In this document: positions 61,990-64,000 of the stretch, in pieces
Position numbering within the stretch: position 1 is the first letter of the stretch
How the letters are laid out: every line of letters begins with the position of its first letter
Assembly: GCA_963797485.1 (NCBI GenBank)
Contig: CAWCPF010000003.1
Coordinates: 1,178,001-1,242,000, forward strand
Direction of reading: 5' to 3'
DNA length: 64,000 bases
Origin: CAWAND01 sp963797485
Lineage (GTDB): Bacteria > Chloroflexota > Anaerolineae > Anaerolineales > E44-bin32
Made by a program: the position numbers and the translations under genes
The notes under the pieces: model-generated
The model's input: the letters and a program-made list of their open reading frames with translations, nothing else
What the model was told of the DNA's origin: nothing
The model's database searches: none

Positions 61990-63146
61990 ACGACATTTGA
62001 CTCCATCACGAGCCTCCCCTGGTCAAAGCGCGCCAGGTCAAGCATGCTCACGTCAACCGTGGCGGCGGCGCCCTGGGTGAGGAATTCGGCCATCAGCTTG
62101 CCGGCCACCGGCCCATGCATGAAACCATGCCCCGAAAACCCCGCCACCAACCAGAACCCCTCGACCGGCGTGGGGCCGAAAATGGGATGCGCATCCGGTG
62201 TGACCTCATACAGCCCTGCCCAGCCCCCGAGCCGCCCGGCCCGTGCCAACAGCGGCATGCGCTCCATGGCGGCTTCCAGGGCGATCAGTTCCCACTCCGC
62301 GTCCAGAGTCTGGTCGAAGCTCGCGGATTGATCGGGATTTGACATCCCGGTCAACAGGCCTTCGCCTTCGCGGTGGAAATACAGCGAGCGGTCAAAATCG
62401 ATCGTGAACGGAAACGCCGGGTCCAATTCGGGGAGCGGGGTGGTGGTCATCATCTGGCGACGGATCGGCTCAATCGGCACGTGGACGCCGGCGAGGGCCG
62501 CAACCTGGCCGGCCCACGGACCGGCGGCATCGATCACCTGGCCGGCCGCAATCTCGCCGGCGGGGGTCTCAACCGCCGTAACCCGATCTCCGGTCAGTTT
62601 CAATCCCGTGACCTCGACCCCGGTGAACACCCTGGCACCCAGTTGGCGGGCGCGCTGCAGGTAGCCCATCAGGACGCTGTTGGGATCGGCCAGCCCGTCC
62701 TTGGCGTGAAATGTCGCCCCCAAGGCATCATCGAACCGCATGCCGGGCAGCCGCTGCCGAACCTCATCTCCAGTGAGCCATTGCGTATTTACACCCAAAC
62801 GATGTTGAAGCTCGACGTTTCTTCGAAAGATGTCCAACGTTTCGGGCCGGGTGACCACCAACATATAGCCGCACGGCCGGTACTGAGGGTCGACACCGAT
62901 TTCTTCCTTGAAGTGCTCGAGCATGGGAAGACTGGCGAGCGAGAGGCGGATGTTGACCTCCGTTCCAAACTGATATCGAACGCCTCCGGCACATCGGTTT
63001 GTGGCCCCGTCTTCGAAGTGCTCGGTTCGTTCGAGCACGACGATATCCCGGACGCCGCTCGCCGCCAGGTGATAGGCGGCGCTGGCGCCCATGACACCAG
63101 CGCCTATGATGACCACGTCGGTTGAGGATGGCAGCTCACTTTGCAT
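61986..63146 (-). CDS. FAD-dependent oxidoreductase, DAO (sarcosine oxidase/glycine oxidase-like) family
   Basis: A 386-residue flavoprotein. The FAD-binding dinucleotide motif is VVIIGAGVMGASAAYHLAASG (residues 11-31), followed by VLERTEHFEDGATNRCAGGV. The central substrate domain leads to VIDAAGPWAGQVAAL and the C-terminal FAD site FWLVAGFSGHGFMHGPVAGK. This is the pattern of the beta-subunit-like sarcosine/dimethylglycine/proline oxidases. It probably oxidises an N-methyl or cyclic amino acid. The upstream neighbour is an ornithine-cyclodeaminase homologue, which supports amino-acid catabolism. ATG 63146 used. Confidence 0.9.
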   Translation of the reverse strand: MQSELPSSTDVVIIGAGVMGASAAYHLAASGVRDIVVLERTEHFEDGATNRCAGGVRYQFGTEVNIRLSLASLPMLEHFKEEIGVDPQYRPCGYMLVVTRPETLDIFRRNVELQHRLGVNTQWLTGDEVRQRLPGMRFDDALGATFHAKDGLADPNSVLMGYLQRARQLGARVFTGVEVTGLKLTGDRVTAVETPAGEIAAGQVIDAAGPWAGQVAALAGVHVPIEPIRRQMMTTTPLPELDPAFPFTIDFDRSLYFHREGEGLLTGMSNPDQSASFDQTLDAEWELIALEAAMERMPLLARAGRLGGWAGLYEVTPDAHPIFGPTPVEGFWLVAGFSGHGFMHGPVAGKLMAEFLTQGAAATVDVSMLDLARFDQGRLVMESNVV

Positions 63147-63194
63147 GCTTCCAGGATCCGTCCCACAAGGCTCGATCCTACGGATCGTTCGAGC

Positions 63195-64000
63195 TCAGAT
63201 TTCGACTTGACGGCCGAGGTCCAACTCTTGGGCACGCGCCAGCGCAACACCCGCCGCGGCTGCGTCCTGTACCGCCACGCCCACCGATTTGAAAAAGGTG
63301 ATCTCGTCCTCCGCCGTTCGGCCGGGTTTCGTCCCCAAAACGATCTCGCCTAGCTCGGCGTGAATATCATCCGCCCGGTAGTCTCCCGATTGAATGGGCC
63401 GGATGAGCTCTCCGGCTTCTTCGAGCACGGCGTGCCTCGAGTTCTACGACCACCTTCGACCGCCGCAAAGTCTCCAGATCGACCTCGGCCATGGCCGGGG
63501 TGTACGAGCCGACGGCGTTGATGTGAGCACCGGCGCGCACGTCTCGTCCATCAAACACCGGCTGCTCGGCCGTCGTGGCGGTGCAGATGATATCGGCGGC
63601 CTCCACGGCCTGCTCGGCCGTTTGGGAGACGTGTACTCCGCCCTCAAACCCTGAGTGTTCGGTCCATTCCTGGGCAAAGCGACGGGCGTGGTCTTGGTGG
63701 GGGCTGTAGATCCACACCTGGTCGATGGTCCGGACGGCGCAGACCGCATCGAGCTGAGTGTGGGCCTGGGCGCCGCTGCCGATCATGGCCACGACATGCG
63801 CCTGCGATCGGGCGAGCAAATCGGTGGCGGCGCCGGAGCCGGCCCCCGTGCGAATGGCGGTTAAACTGCCGCCCTCGAATATGGCCATCGGCTGTCCGGT
63901 GGCCGGATCGAGGGCGATCACCAAGGCATGGACGGTCGGCAGATCCCGTTGAGCGTTGTTTGGAAAGACGGAGACAATCTTGATGGCCAGGCTGCCGTCC
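63195..64000 (-). CDS. Ornithine cyclodeaminase/mu-crystallin homologue, partial and frameshifted
   Basis: The 5' part is beyond the right edge. Visible: VSVFPNNAQRDLPTVHALVI, LDPATGQPMAIFEGGSLTAI, RTGAGSGAATDLLARSQAHV and MIGSGAQAHTQLDAVCAV (NAD-binding motif), then ICTATTAEQPVFDGRDVRAG. The break at GAGTTC 63439-63444 is repaired by removing one base to VVVDSRHAVLEEAGEL, the family consensus. The C-terminus (EITFFKSVGVAVQDAAAAGV) follows. Family members act as ornithine cyclodeaminases or as ketimine/pyrroline-2-carboxylate reductases; which one cannot be told here. It shares direction with the DAO-type gene 48 bases downstream. Confidence 0.87.

Overview
The window is a GC-rich bacterial chromosome segment packed with housekeeping genes. 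The gene set suggests a member of the Chloroflexota, probably Anaerolineae-like. The signs are large multi-GAF sensors without kinase domains, a fused NuoCD, a ruvB-DUF2905-queA cluster, DUF2203 and DUF4332 proteins, zinc-ribbon and SH3 surface proteins, frequent GTG/TTG starts, and -10 boxes seven bases before a start codon. This placement is inferred from gene content only; no 16S gene is present.

Layout. 1-5 kb: an excisionase-type HTH fragment, pfkA, an AIR-synthase/HypE-like gene behind a structured leader with a 17-residue ORF, then queA, DUF2905 and ruvB. 5-10 kb: a cold-shock gene with a long structured 5'UTR, then a MarR-controlled efflux operon (adaptor, ABC ATPase, permease). 9.6-14.4 kb: gnd, tal, an SDR, a MscS channel and a DUF4332 protein. 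14.5-22.5 kb: a coiled-coil/HEAT-like protein, valS under a T-box, a class A beta-lactamase-like hydrolase, zinc-ribbon, SH3 and DUF2203 proteins, and an ErpA/IscA carrier. 22.8-32.2 kb: nuoB-nuoCD-nuoI, an uncharacterised Cys-rich protein, mrp, ricT/PSP1, a PIG-L deacetylase, an S51-like protein, a BtuF-like protein, and selD with a selenocysteine UGA. 32.3-44.3 kb: mdh, a LysM protein, an HD hydrolase, a DUF218 protein, a GntR regulator with korAB, an EamA transporter, a disrupted membrane protein, pyk and argF. 44.6-58.5 kb: a compact minus-strand signalling island (two lone receiver proteins, three giant GAF sensors, an orphan ParA, a soluble histidine kinase, a threonine-synthase-like PLP enzyme fused to a receiver domain, and an EamA exporter). 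58.6-64 kb: a GT-C glycosyltransferase, tRNA-Gly(CCC), cinA, a DAO-type oxidoreductase and a truncated ornithine-cyclodeaminase homologue.

Together the genes cover glycolysis and the pentose phosphate route (pfkA, gnd, tal, pyk), TCA and ferredoxin-linked steps (mdh, korAB), Complex I parts and Fe-S assembly (nuo, mrp, erpA). Five 18-bp palindromes matching the Rex (NADH-sensing repressor) consensus lie among these genes. The most unusual object is the receiver-fused PLP enzyme directly downstream of a histidine kinase; it may be a phospho-regulated metabolic enzyme.

Quality warning. At least 14 genes are split by net +1 frameshifts, and nearly all fall on a hexamer that becomes GANTC when one base is removed. 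Removing it restores conserved protein sequence. This looks like a systematic, possibly methylation-linked, sequence error rather than pseudogenisation, so these genes are annotated as full-length CDS with the break noted.
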